From contig NC_049983.1 in the NCBI RefSeq assembly GCF_000003815.2, forward strand, positions 472,524-536,523: a stretch of 64,000 nucleotides of DNA, written 5' to 3'. The stretch's first letter is position 1. Every line of letters begins with the position of its first letter. Positions 23,480 through 38,600 of this stretch are shown here, in pieces. The stretch comes from Branchiostoma floridae (Eukaryota; Chordata; Leptocardii; Amphioxiformes; Branchiostomatidae). The position numbers and the translations under genes were made by a program. The notes beneath the pieces were generated by a model. It saw only the letters and a list, made by a program, of their open reading frames with translations. It did not search any database and was not told the DNA's origin.

Positions 23480-23615
23480 CAGCCAAACCGCTTCCTATTG
23501 GAAATCAAATATATGCAGAAGGCCGTTCTTGTGGAGATATAAGTCACGAAAGGCTTAGGTGAACATTTGCTTCAAGTGCCTCGTTGGAATAAACGAGTGA
23601 CACACTTGACTTGAG
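23480..23615 (+). promoter_or_regulatory. Proximal promoter of gene 2, TATA box deleted
   Basis: Aligned with gene 1, the text matches across GTCACGAAAGGCTT and TTTGCTTCAAGTGCC. Where gene 1 has CTTTATAAAGGT, gene 2 reads CTTAGGT at 23553-23559, a small deletion removing TATAAA. A weaker TATAAG (GATATAAG) sits about 15 bases further upstream, near 23537-23542, and might substitute. Confidence 0.6.
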
Positions 23616-26600
23616 ATGTCGCCGTGCGCTTTTGCAGTCGTGCTCTTCGGCCTTCTGCCTGCAGTTCTGTCGCAGAACGCAGGTAAGCTATTCTTGAACA
23701 GTTCTAATTGGATTTTTGTTTGTTAAAGGAACCTTAGACGTCTGTTCGGGCTCTTTTGTGTATTGAATATTCAATATCATTATCTTTTGGATAGTACTAT
23801 TCTGTTCGTTTATGTTCTGTATGTTGCTATTCCGTTTGGTGATATTCTTTATTGTGCTACTATAGATATGTAGGTTGGTATTCTGTTCTATACGCGGATA
23901 TTCTGTACAGAGATGTTCTGTATAGTAGCATTTATCCCAGAAACTATTCTAGTGCAGACTTTGAATTCCTAAACTCCAAAAAAAGCTGTATTTTCCTATA
24001 ATTTTCAATTAAATGAAGCAACAAGCTACACACTAATTCACATTATACGATTAAAGTAACCACTAGCCCCAAAACATCTCTAAGTACCACTAACTAAATC
24101 AAGTAATCTCACCATATGGCTGAATACAATATGCATGACAACTCCTAACAACAATTTAATGATGAATTAAAAGTTGAATGATGAAACAAAAGTTCTCTAA
24201 TGAACAATTGACCTTCTTACTTTGCTTATCGCCCTCCCCCCATTTATGCCGAATTGAAAAAAAAAGTATTCACGATAAATGAACTGACTAAACGCATAGG
24301 GAATGCTTGGGTTTAGTGAGCGACATATTGTTTAGAGAACCCATTAAAGGGAAAGTCATCAAAAAGTGGATTGACCATTTATCGATATGTAATCTATTGA
24401 AAAATAACACTTCCTTCTGCAGTTAAAAGTAGAGGAAACCTTTAAATGAAAGGCAGGCTATGAGGCAATGTTCACAAGTTCTATATAAGACATTTACCTT
24501 TGACAAATTTGGTCATAAAAGCCTGCATAAAAAAATCTAAAAACATGTCGGATATTTTTTAGTGCGAATCGTATATATTTCTGTAAAATCAATTAACAAT
24601 TTTTGCATTTTCCATAGTAACATTTTTAAGTAACATGTGTATAAAGAGTGTATAAAGGTCATGTATTGCTCTGAGCAGTTATACCGAAATGTTAAACAAA
24701 TATTACGTGGGGAACCAACCAGCTGTATTTCTATAAAATATATCAAATGACGTTATATCCCCTTTACACTACGATGGCGACCTAATTTGGGCAGATTTTT
24801 ATTTTAGCTGTACAGAAAAAAAAGGAATATTTTCTTTAAAAACACACAAAGCGGGCCGAGGAAGACAATTAAACTTGTCTTTTCAGTCACACTTCTACAT
24901 TTGTCCGATATACCCATTTTGAGATCTAAAGTTACATCCGTTGAGGTCGCAGAGAGAGCCCAGCTTTATCGCCCTTCAGTGGAAAAGGGGCTTTTTGTAT
25001 GGCTTACTCTCCAAGCAGTTATTAGCCGGCTTATGACTTTTTATGGGTTCTTGTCCTTTTAATTTGTCTTGCCACTTCGTATATAAAACCATGATATACT
25101 CTACAAAGCTGACAAAATAGAAAGGCCGACAAAATAAACGCGGAAAGTCATTAACAAGCCGCCTCCTCATTTCTATAGACTAACTAGTGAGGTTAGGCCC
25201 TGATTTATACTTGATTTGAACATGGAAAATGTATGCATTTGTTATTGTAAAATACTGTAAAATAGATTAAATCCCTAAAACTCCTAGGAGAGCAAATTGA
25301 AAACTATAAGAACTGTGGCTAAAAATTAAATAAACAGCTCTTCAATGAGAAAAGGCAAAATCATTATACAAACGAGCAGCAAATAGAGATATCAGAAAAA
25401 TGTACATATGTAATTTGAATTGACGTCACTTGTATTACCAGGGTGCCCGGATGTTGACTCTAGCTTGACCCCGTGGAACCCGGGGCATGACCGCAACGCG
25501 CAGGTGGTTGTGGGTAGAGGTCAACACTACTTGCTTCAGTCGTCTGCAACGTTTTACTCACTGGAAATCAAAGACGGGGGTAAGTAGTGTTCTGGACCAT
25601 ATTCTTTGAAACATTGAAACTGTGGTAAACATCACGAAAAGCACTTCGATAATCAGTAAATAAAAGTGGTATACCATTATGGATGTATACGAACTTTTTT
25701 TGACGAAGTACATATGAAGTACGCATATGCAGCGTCAGGAATTGTTGGTAAGTTGTCAAAGGTGAAAACGAAGGCGCATCACTTGTAAGCAGATATCGTC
25801 TGGACCATTGTCTTCAATATCCTAAAAAGTGTGCAGACGTGCTTTCAATAAATATTGTTTTTGTCCCAAGGGGCTTCACCTTTGACATATTACCCATAAT
25901 TTTTGTCGCCCTAGATGCGTACTTGGAAGAATGACTGGTTATGCTACACTTCCTTAATAGTGCAAAGAATGAAATGTTAAGAAGTGATAACGGCTACGTC
26001 CCATGCTTTCTCATTTTTTCTACAGGAAGACTTGTATTTTCTGACTGGGGATCGACAAGTGATGCAGAAATAGTCCTGAGGTCACGTGAGATCATCGTGG
26101 CAAGCGATGGCGAGTTCCACATCGGCAGTGAGACCTGCCCGTACCAGGGGAAGGCCACGGTGTCCCTGTACGGCCGCAAGGACGACCAGAAGAATAGCAA
26201 ACAGTTCCTGGTCATGGCAGGTGGGACACTGGAGATCCACGGGCAACACAAGCTGGCGTGGACACAGCTCACACAGACAGTTCCGGCAGGGGGCCTTCCT
26301 AAGGTGGGTTCTAGAACTTAAACTTGTACGGCACCACGTTTAAGCAATGATAGATAGACACAGTCAGTGAATGTCTTCTTGTTTCTTTGTCCGATAGTCT
26401 GTCACCTTCTCCAGATATTCAGATAAGATTCTCTTACAGATATCGAACGTACAGAATTACATGTATACATCTACATGTATACATTAGGTAGTTAATAGTT
26501 ATTTTACTATGCGGGGGTTCTCAATATTGTTTACGATAATAGTATACTGCAACAATCCCTGATGTCACGGTGGCATGGTAGTGAGTCAAGTCAAGGATCA

Positions 26601-29600
26601 GGACAGAGGCATGATGTTGCGGAGATGATAACTTTATTCAGGACAATCTGGACACGTCCTACCCTGTCGGTGTCTCTAGCTGGAATCCCCCTCCCTTACC
26701 ATGTGTAACTTACCCCCGACCCCTACATCTGGTCCTACTTAGTCCGGTGACATTCCCCACACCAGGGGTTAACAGTGACTTAACACGCTGTCACCTCGTG
26801 ACACCCTCGTGACACCTCACCCCTCATTTTTTTAAAACAATTTTCCCGAAGGTAAAAACATTTCCACATTTCCTGTACAATAGGGTACCTACGCTTGGGA
26901 TTCGGACACTATGGGAGGGGGCCGCGGAATGCACGTGCACGTCATCGATGAGATATCGGGGGCCGTATTGGACTGGCAAACTTTCGACACGTACGTCAGC
27001 GATCAGAACAGCCGGCGTCTGGAAACCTTCATTGACGAAATACCGTCGGGGAAAATCGTCGCACTGATAACCCAGGATGAAGGCTCCCGAAAACTGGAAG
27101 CATCAGCCCGACAGAAGATCAGGGAAGCCTTTGGAAGCATCGAAGTGGGCTCGTTGGGGCACAGGTATATCAACGATGACATAGAAATATCTAATAAATA
27201 GGTTTCTGATAGCTGAATACGATCTATGAATGAAATGAGTGGGATTGTTAATCTGTCATGATAACGCTTGTAAGAGGCAGGTATTAGTATACGTATTGAC
27301 ATTTTTGCTCACATATATAGCTTGTGCTGCCGATAAAGTCGTTTTTACTTTGACCCACCATTTTGCAGCGTGGTTATGGAACAGAAAAAACGACTTCTTT
27401 GACAAACTTTAGCATACGTTTGACAATATCAATACGGAACTCATACGGGCTTGATATGATATGCTCACAAGTGGGACCCTCTGACATATGTAAACACCTA
27501 ATATATGTACCTTTAGGCAGCCCTGGGTGATGGTGGGTGTGAAGGGAGACCCCAGTGCTGTAGTTGAGCAAAGAATCCCATATGTCGGTGAGTACTGAAT
27601 TTCTTGTATCCTGTTCGGTATGGTCACTGTCTTGATAATAAGTAGTTGGATCATTTCTACATGACAACAGACATAATGGTTTCATGGCGTACTCAAGCAT
27701 ACATCATCTGAGTAATATTCAATATTGTACTAACTGTGCTTATAATGATGAAAAATCCTATTTAGTTATTTATAGAAAGTAAATTTCCCTCTAAATAGAC
27801 ATATACATTGCATTGACACAACCATATCCCTCCTGCCCGTTTACAAACCGACTACTGTGTTGATATACCCATGGATTTTGAACATTACCAACAAGCGAGA
27901 AGCTTAAACTATGTGCTAGGCTATATGTGTACATTTTATCCTTGTTGTTACCTGTACACACTAGATAGGTCGGAATTGGAAAAATATGTGCATTTACAGT
28001 GTTCATTCATTCATTCATTCATTCATTCATTCATTCATTCATTCATTCATTCATTCATTCATCTTCAAGACGAACAGAGCACCGGCACCGCTGCCATCAC
28101 AGCTACCTTTGATGCCTTCTTCGGCTCCTTCCAAGTCACTGGCACAAGTGCATGGCAGGGAGGTAAGAGCAATTCTGACTGTTTATTTAGGAAAAATCTA
28201 TAGACCGACGATGAGCGATGCAATCTGTCTAGAATACAGCATAAAATGTTTTTAGAAACTTTGTATTCGCTTCTGAACAAGTTCATTGTTCCTTCTTAAT
28301 CTTAAATGATTTACGAAGATTGAATTATCCACTCTAGGTCGATCCAAGTTCACCTTTGCCATGGAAGGTGCAGGTGGTGAGTACGTCATCAACCTGAAGG
28401 ATGACGTCACTTCCTGGCAGCCTGGGGACCACATCGTGCTGGCCAGCACTGACTACAATATGGAGCAGGCAGAGGAGTTCCAGCTGCTACCATGTCAGGA
28501 GTGCTCCAGCCATCAGGTCAAAATCAGCGGTAAGAGGCTCCATCGGACACTATCCACAGTATCTCGAGTTCTATGTATTCAATCCACTTGGGCCATGTTG
28601 ATTTGGTTATATGGATGAAATTCGCGCATCAATGTTCCAAAGAAAAAAAAAAAGAAGAGTTTTCAACCACGCTGACAAATGTCGAAAAACGGCTACTAAT
28701 GTCATAGAATGCCAAAAGTAATTTCAAAAGTCAAAGAAGAAATGTGAAGGAACAAAAATGAAGAATATTACTTGGCATACCATACCCGGTGTGTTGACGT
28801 ATTTGTTAAGACTTCCTGACCACTTAAATTCCCTAATGACGGCATTTTTTTGCCATTTTTTTCACATGAATCAGTATGGGAGTTCCCAGACGATGTTATC
28901 CATGCAATCAAATCAACATTTTCTTTCAAAATGCGGATACACACTCCTCAAATCGCTCTTAAAAGGGCTGATAACTACATAATAAAAACTCTTGCTTTAT
29001 TTCCTCTGACTTTTTGTAACCGTCCTGACTTTTTTCAGGAGAATAATGATTGGTTCACACAAACAATGCAGCTATAGAATTTCCTGAGTAACGATTAGGT
29101 CACATACGTAAAGTACCTAATACATACATACAGCGATTGTTTTATGCGATGTTTACGGTGCCAAAGCGTAGCAGTAAGCAGCGCCACACATAGCTACAGT
29201 TCAATGACAACCAGTCAGTAAGCTTGCAGACGGTCACCGAAACGTAGGTAAAAATAACGCAAATGTGAATGAAGAGTCTCACTATTCGGTGACGTACAGA
29301 CCTGATTGAACTATTCACGGAAGACTAATTTTGACAGGGCAAATCAAGTACACCCATTTCGGTGAGATCTCCGATGACGTAGATCTGAGGGGTGAGGTTG
29401 GTCTGTTGACCAGGAACATCAAGTTCCAGGGGGAGGTAGAGGACAGCTGTTACGGGGACAACTTCTGTCAGTACTTTGACTACGACACGTATGGCGGGCA
29501 TGTGAAGGTACTTTTGGACTCAGTATATGGTGATCAACATATCTTAATATTTCGATAACATTATCTATTTGTTCAGACTCAAATTACGTACTATTTAAAG

Positions 29601-32600
29601 AATTCAGTCTTTGGTAGAACACGCCCCTTTATAAATGGAGTCATCTTGATGTAAAATATGTTAAAATGATTGTGTAGTTTGACAACTTACCAAACTAAGT
29701 ATAAAGCAATGCTAGCACAAATGCCCTAAAGTTTGTATTCTAACCTCCCTTGACACAATATCTGAGGCATGAAGACATTGCCATGAACATCTGAGTCCTT
29801 TAAAAAACCCCATACAAAGATGGGCAATTCCAAATGCGAAAACATACGATTCAAAACTCTCAACATCTCCAAACTTCAAGGGGTAACGCCCAATGTTTGT
29901 GATTTCCGAGTGTCGATAGACCGCCTTCCATATTCAAGAACGCGTATTTAAAAAAAAGGCTAATACACCCTCACAACTCTTGTTTCTTACCACCAGATTT
30001 TACCAGGTTTCAAGAATGTCCACTTGTCTGGTATCGAGTTCACCCGCATGGGCCAGCAAGTGCAAGGCAGCTACCCTGTCCACTTCCACATGGCCGGAGA
30101 TGTGGACGAGGTCGGAGGCTACAGCCGCCCAACGTACGTCCGAGAGCTGTCCATTCACCACTGCTTCTCTCGCTGTGTGACCATCCATGGGACTCACGGG
30201 CTGCTGGTCAGTCTTCCCTTTATTCCGGCGCTTACGAAACGTTTTTGTGGCAATAACGTCAGTGGATATATCTTTGATGGGGCATCACGGTTACGGTTGC
30301 ACCATTCTTTCGGAAGGGACTTAAGATGGGGGTTCCGCGTATGAGAAGATGAATCGAGCAAGATAAAAAGGAAAGGCAACGAAATGAGTTCTGCTACAGA
30401 GACAAGGAAACTTGCTTGCCAATGTGCCAATAGGTACTGCAAGGTGATCACAGCAATATGTCCTTGACAATCCTGTGCCGAGAACAGCAAAAATGCAAAA
30501 CCATAGAATTTGAAAGATAAGGCTCTACAGTCATAACGTATTGACGTTTGCCCCTGACTAATGTTGACATCTTCACGAGAGTTGAAGACAAATGTACTCT
30601 GGTACGTTTGCAGGTCCAAGACACAGTTGGGTACGACACACTTGGCCACTGCTTTTTCCTCGAGGACGGAGTGGAGCAGCGTAACGTTCTGGACCACAAC
30701 CTGGGCCTGGTGACGCGGGCAGGCACGCTCCTTCCCACCGACAGGGACGACAACATGTGCCGGACCATGAGGGACGCGGTCTACGGGGACTACGCTCCAG
30801 TTGTAGGCGACTGTCGGTGAGGGGATCGTTCAAGCTCATTACATACTGCTGCTGAAAAGTCCTTTCTTTATCACTATTTGAATGGCACAGATTGACAAAT
30901 GTTAAGCATGATTTTGTTTGCATTGCTGAAGCTTAAATATTTTTAGCATGTAACTTTATTTTTTTTCCAACTCACACTTGACTCTTGTTGTACACAAAGG
31001 GCAATATCGACTTTCTGGATTACCCACCCGAACAACATCCTCACCAACAATGCGGCAGCCGGATCTCTGGTATGCACGTCTTCTTAGCTCTCTTAGGATG
31101 TCAGAGTGACAAGTAAAATTTGTTATCAACTTTATCCATGTCAGTAGTCATCTGGTTCAAGGCTGAACAACAATGTCGAACACGAATAACCTTCCAATGT
31201 TTCTACTGCCGAACTTCAGTTTTTGTCACGGAAAAAAAATTCTTCCGTTTCGGTGACTTCTCATGTCCGTACAAAACAAGTTTCGTTGAAAAGACCGAAA
31301 TTCAAGACAGGTTCAACAGCCTAGTAAGTTTCGTAACACATCCATAGAGTCACTTGGGCACTCTGTACAAAGTGGACAATATCTAATTAGAATCCAACAA
31401 GAGGAATAAAAGAAACCATCTACATACAAACCTCAACAATCCAAATTTGAGCCCCAATATTTGCCATGTAAAACTTACATTTGACCCGAAACTTATAGAT
31501 AATGTCTCTGTATATGTACAGCATACAGGGATATGGTACATCTTCCACAGTGAGCCGACCGGCCCTTCAGCGGGCGCCCTCCCGAGGGGTCAGGCACAAA
31601 AGTCCCCCTTAGGACGGTTCTACAACAATAGAGCGCACTCCAACGGAATAGTGAGTATTGTTTAGGATTTTCAAGAGCCTTTGGGTCCACATAGACGTTT
31701 TCAATCATTACATCATATATTCACGTTTAGGACTGCATTCTTGAAAGTAGCTGACAACTGTTTAGACTATTTGTATTGGTTCTAATGAACAATTCATTCC
31801 TGTATATGTGCCAAAACTTTATGTACACAATGTAGCGACAGCTTGCTGCATTGGAATTCAACATCGACCCGAATTCGAAGTCTTTGGCAAATGAATGTTA
31901 AGTACATGTTTGTAAATAAAGCACTTTTTATTGGCTTATCCTTTGGTTGTGGTATTGAATGGCCTCATGTTTGTGTTTGCTCAGGATGGTTTTATGATCG
32001 ACGATGGAGTGAAGACCACTCAGCCGTCGGCAAATGCACCAGAAGAGTACCTGTCCAAAACCGGATCACGGTATTTTTTGGGCTAAATTCTAAACATTTC
32101 TGTTTAAGTCTTGTTACATCTTTCTAATGTTTTCTTCCCTTTACATCATATTTGATCCATTTGGTAATACATTGTAAAGCTTGATTTTATTTTACAATTT
32201 CAACTCTATATGCTTGCTTACTCTATATTCGTACTCTATATTCGTATATAAAATAAAGCGCTTACCAACAAGCTTACCAAGTTGAAATGACCCAAAGCCT
32301 AAGTCACATCCAAACCAGAAGTGTGACGTCAGCAAAGGGTCAAAGGTGCATGAAAGTCGGTATCGGCCCCCGTCTCGGTTGAGGGAAGGTTGGTGGGCTC
32401 TGATATAAATGGCTCACTTCCCCGAGAAAGTAATCCTCTTCGGAATCCAGTATCTTCACCTTGTCCAAATCAAAGTGTTCTGGCGATTCTATATGAATTT
32501 GTTACTAAACTGGGGCTAAACAACTATTTTATGTTTACATATTTGCTTATCAACATCTTGTCACTTGCAGTTACAAGCCTCACCAGAACTCTGACCTCCG

Positions 32601-35600
32601 GCAACCACGAGTGCCGGCAATGATAGAGGGTCTCATCGCCTTCAAGAACCAAGATCAAGGAGCCTGGGTCCGTGGGGGAGACATCTGGTTCAACAAATGC
32701 GCCTTCGTGGATAATGGGAAAGGACTGACAATGGCCAGGTACCATATCCATCTGTAGTTTTCAATCAAAACAAAGCTTTTCAGTGTCATTGTTGTCGTAG
32801 AGTTTAAGGACGGATTGCCCTAGGACAGATTGGAATTTGCGCCCTTCCTAGGACCGATTTAAATCGAGGTTCTACTGGCACAGATTGTGATCATCATCTG
32901 TCCAAGGACAAACTAGGATCTGATTTGATTGTGATTTCTCCTAGACGTATTACAATCCAAGATTTTACTACATCAGATTGTGTTTGCGTTAACCTAGCTC
33001 TACTGACCCCAAATCTAACCCATTCTTTATTAGCAGAATCGCGGATTGTCCTTGGCCAGATCCCATTCGCACTAAAATCAAAATAGAAAACGTTGTTTTT
33101 CCATTATCATAGATTGTTCTACCATTGTGTAAATCTACAATTGAATTTGAATTGGATGTGTTTCTACAGCGAGGGCACGTTCCCCAACGACGTGGGGTCG
33201 AGCCAGCAGGTGTGGAACAGTATCTTTATCGGGGAGAGTGAGAACGTGGGCACTGCCAGCGGGTCCAGTGTCTGGGGAATGGGAGGGGTCAAACCGGTGG
33301 CGAGGAGCCTGCCTCACTCGACGTGAGTAATGGTTTGAAAGACAGCTGGAGAACTTCAATTGCAATTCTCTTTTATATAATTCAAACCGCTGCATACGAC
33401 GAAAAACACATCATTTAATGTGTAAACATAACTCATCGTTGAAATTAGACCCGATTTCAGGAAAAGATGATCAATTGTGAATATTTCCGTAAAAATAGAG
33501 GTATTGCGTGTTAATTTGATTGTCTTGATGTGAACCAGTTGTTTGGAGTGACAGAATGCGAAAGTAACGTTGGTGTAACCGGGAGAATGACACGAGGGGG
33601 AGATTGGCTTTGCCCGGATCTAAAGTTTGTCCCGCCGCGATCAAGATCTGAAGGATAGCTCGGCCCGGGTCCAAAGTTTGTTCCACATAGATTGAACTAG
33701 CTAGAAATTCACAATGATGAATATAAGAAATTAATTTCGCAAAAACTAAATATCTCAAAGAGGTATGAGATCTCTTTCTTTCCTCTTGAATCGTAGTACC
33801 TATCCGATGCGAGGACTGGAAATATATGACGGTCCCGTTCTAGCCGAAAGCTGCACCTTCAAGAAGTTCGCCGCCGCCCCGGAGTACAACCGCTGGAGCA
33901 GCGCGATCGGATACCTCCTGGGCAACAACTGGCAAATGTCACCAACCAACAACGTCACAGGGGCAAAGTTTGAAAATGTGAGATGAGTTGAATGTGTTGA
34001 TAGTCTTTTTGGAAAATATGTTGTCCTTGATCTCCCCACTCTTCCTTACCATACCCCTACCTTTTTTCTCTATCCCAAAAGAGAGGGACAGAGAGAAAAG
34101 GCTACCATATTAATGAAAACGGTAAGGTACAGCAAGTATGAAAAATGACAGCGAATGAAGACTACGAGTTTGCCATACATACTGTGGTGAAAGTCAAACA
34201 TATCTACAACCTTTTTTCCGTGAAGACTCTAATTTCGGATACTCCTCTGTTCCCAGGTCCAGACCCGTGTGTTCCACGGCGGTAAGAACCTGCCCTGGTT
34301 TGGTACGTACGAGAAAGACGGTGATAAGTCACAGATTACGCATGACGTGGACGGCAGTGTCACCGGCTATCCTGACAGCTATGTAGTAGGACAGAACAAC
34401 TATCTGGTCAGGAACCCGGGATGTTTAGAGAAGTCTGAGTGGCGAGCATACGTCTGCAGCGGCAAATATGGACAGGTTGGCATGCAATATACCTCGGTCA
34501 TTGTACCACATAGTCCCTTGACTTTAAGGTCGTTGGTGGGACAACGCATACATGAAGATTGCACTAGGTAATAAAGCACAAAATGCCTATTTCCTTGTAT
34601 GTTTAAAGACAAAGGTCACGCACTGTGCTGTGCAGTTGCTATCATTGCCAAACAGAGGATGTAGATGTCACAGTCCTTTTGTTCCCATTGACGATCTTAA
34701 GTTTGTCTTTACCTCATTTTGCTATCTATTCATAGTTCTCGATATACATGATGGTTTAGTTCAGCTTTGCAGTCACTACCGAAAAGTTTTGGACGTTACC
34801 TTTTCCTATTAGATTCTATGCAGTTGTTTGAGTAACTAACTGTTACATCTTTTCTTCGGGTTACTCGTGAAACGTCAGTGGTTTGAGGACTTGTTGGGAG
34901 GGTGTGGGTGGGAAGGGTATCCTGTTGTTTGGTTTGGAGGGAATGTTTGCAATTTTTTGTATTTCGGTATTGTTTTGGATCTGGGGAGCCAATGGCTTGC
35001 AGGCGTCAAGCTCTGAAAGGCAGGGGCGCTACAGCCTGTTCACCACCATGCAGCTGGGTGATGGTGTCCCATGACCTCGTGTATCTTATGTTCTTGATAT
35101 CTGACCTTCATCATCAACATGAAGAATTTCTTTCCTACACACAGCTGTATATCCAAGCAAAGCAGCCTAACACCCTCGTCATGTCGATGGTCCGTGACGA
35201 GTATCCCGATCACCCACTTACAGTGAAGGGGCCTCTGAAGCAGGGTCCTAACGGTATGCAACAGTACCAACCTACGGTGATGCTGGAGAAGTCCTACACC
35301 ATCCACTGGAACGGCCGGGCTCCCAACCTAGTGACCGTCTACCCTGTAAACTTCAACAGGTAGTGCAAGCAAATAAAAGAATATTGGGATTGAATCGCTT
35401 CTCTTTGGTTGTAGCAAGTTAAACTACAATACTGCATTAGCTTGAGAGTTCATCTGTGTTGGTGAAGTTTGATAATTTTGTTCAACGTAAACAAGTGTAG
35501 TTCACTCGCTCTTGCGTCAGCCTTCTTCATCCAATTACTATTTGTTTCTCAATTCACGTGTCCCTAAGGTCAAACACTCAGGATATTTAATCAGCATCAC

Positions 35601-38600
35601 TCCTGAAGAAGGTCGACATAATAGTGACTGAAAATTCGAGTTGAGCTACATTTGTTTGAGTTGAACGAAAGTTCATCAATTTCAGCATTATGATAGTTTT
35701 CGTCCACAGACTTAATGTTTCGACCATCATCAGTGTGAATTCAAAATGTGTGTACTCTTCCATTGATGGGAAAGCTTACTTTGCACTTATAGGACAAGTT
35801 GTACAGATGAAGACAGCAGACATAGATTCGGCTTTCGAAATGTATTTGAACAAAAAATAAGGTTGTGTAACTGAACTAAGTTGCATCGATTTACTAACCT
35901 ACCTTATGAGGCTATTCATGGATGTATTGTTTAAATTCTGAAGTATTCATGGCAGAAGTAAATTAAACTTCGTGATAGACCCTCGTGATAGTTTTTGTCC
36001 CAAAATGTAGTTGATATATTCTAGTATAAACCTTACTTATCCCATTATCACCCAGTGGAGACTGGCTCCGGTTGGGACTCTGCTACCCCCCAGGAACCCT
36101 GTTCCGTGTGACGTACCAGCTGGAGAGGCGGTATCCACGCGCCGTGCTGCATGACGAGGAGATGAACCCCGTGTCGAGCCTGGCTTCTGTCGAGGGTGGA
36201 GACGGCAAGGTGTTCTACTTTGAGGAAAGCACAGGGTATGCGAAACCCGAGTGAACGTATGAATTATACGTTGTATTTCGCATACAATTGCAATATTGCA
36301 TATCTATCATTTAGCTGAAACATTGAAGTATTATTTTTTTAAAATTCATTTGCGTTTGCGGGGATTTCTCTTTCGCGGTAGCGGGAAAATGAAGTGTTCG
36401 CAGTGGTTTTGAGTTCGCGGTAGCGCTATAGACCGCCATCGTTGACGCGAACATAAAACCACCGCGATAATTTCTGCATGTGCAGTATTATCTCAACAAT
36501 ATCTACAGATCAATAAGTTCCCATATGTTTTTATTTGTAATACTGTAGCAGCACCCACGTTAATAGTTTTTAACAATTCTTACAGCTATATGTGTGAAGG
36601 TAAGATGTGGCATGTACTTAAATGTAATATAACGAGTTACTGCAACCCCGCGAACCTATATAGATGCAGATATTAGTACATTAAGTCCAAAGAGTAGACG
36701 AAGGCCAAAGAAAGATTATTGACAGTGACAATGAATTTTTTGCATATTCATACCCCATTGGGGCTAGATGCAGTCAGTTTGGTACATAGGCAGTAATAGG
36801 AAAGCTATATACATATACTACAGTTTACATGTTTCGTCTCGAGCTCTATTCTTAAAACATGCGTAGACGAGCTTACAGAGTTTTTCCAGTATATCGTAGT
36901 TAGATGATGACATAAGGTATTTGAACATATCTTCCTTCGTTAGGTGCGCATATTTTTTATCTATATGTGTAGCATTAGCGAATGCATTTCACAGATCTTT
37001 GTACAGTGAACACTCTAAACAAAGTCCTTTTCTCCATTTCAGCCTGTTATTCATGAAGATACACGCTAGCTACGATCGGGATGGCTACGACTACTGTTCA
37101 CACATGGGCTGTGAGAAGATCATCATCTCAGCCACCATGACAAGTGACGCGGTCAGCGACTGTACGGCAGCAGCTTATCCCAAGTACAGCCTGACGCCGA
37201 CAGAGACTGTCCCCATGCCGAGCTTCCTGAGCATGGTCAACGACTGTTCTGGATGTGGTGCTCCGGTGAGTTGGCACATTGCAAGAAATGGCGGCTGACG
37301 TTGTACAAATCACACCACAAATCACAAGACTAGTACAACACGTGAAAGATACATTCTGCATGGAAAATCATAGATTTTTTGACATAATTTAAAGTCAAAT
37401 TCAATACGGCTGGTCCACTTATCTGAAATCGTTGTATCACTAAAACGTGAATCAAGTGGTGGGCAAATGCGGTGACCAGAAGTTAGCATCACTGACGTTG
37501 CTATTGATATGTGACTAATGGACTTGTATTTTTCTAAAGGAGTCGATCGTCTATGACGACAACCTGAAGTACCTCGAAGTGTCCATTCAGTCTGCAGGAT
37601 GGGAGGAATTGCAGCTGGGTCACAGGTCCTTCGTAGAGGTGCGCTTGTATGCTTCTCTATCATATAGAATTATTTAACGCTCAATATGAGTAGAGGGTTT
37701 GAGAAGTAATACAAAATGCGACTTCAGACATGAACATTGCGTGAATCATGCTAGTTTTATGACAAACGGAGTTCTTGAACTAGTGTAACTGTAATATCCA
37801 ACACAAAAATTGGACTCACCCAATTTTCGACTGAACAGCACCAGTCTTTGTCAAGGAATGAACAATCCACTGCTGTCGTGACGTCACGTTATGTAGATAG
37901 AACACATGACTCAGTGAGCAGTGAATCATAGGTTGCAGGTAGTTTATGGTGAGTCCAATTTTTGTGTTGAATATTACAGTTAAAATAGCTCAAGAATGAC
38001 TTCTACCAAGACAGATGAACTTTCAAGTTAAGACAAACGGAGTTGTTTGACAAAAAATGAGTTGTTTGACGTATATGATGATTGTATAATTCAATGTGTT
38101 TTCCGACGCTCTTGAGTGGCGAGCGCATTATTAACTTAAAAATAATCCAGCTATAACCAACTTGATCAACGCTGTGCGTTGCTTTCAATCTTAGATAGGC
38201 GGAGTGAGGTACAATGGTCACCATCGTGGGTACCTCGTCATGAGTGTTGACGCACTGACTGGTGCCGTGGCGCACCGAATGACGTTCGACACCTACGGGC
38301 AACCTGAGTCTGATGCCGCAATGGCGAGCTTCATTCGAACCGTCATCCCACACAAGTAAGCGTGGACAAAAATGTATTTAGACAAAAGCTTTGTTATGAT
38401 ATGATGTTTGTATTGTGTACCAGGTACACCGCATCATGGCGTAACACACCAAATTTGTACTGAAGTGTACAATCCGCATATCCGGACCGATTTATCATGA
38501 CCTCTATTCTTTTCGATAAGTGCGATGAGTTCCTTAACGTGTTCGAGGTGTCGCTGTCCTCTCAAACTGGACCTCCATTTAACACCATAAACGAAGGACG

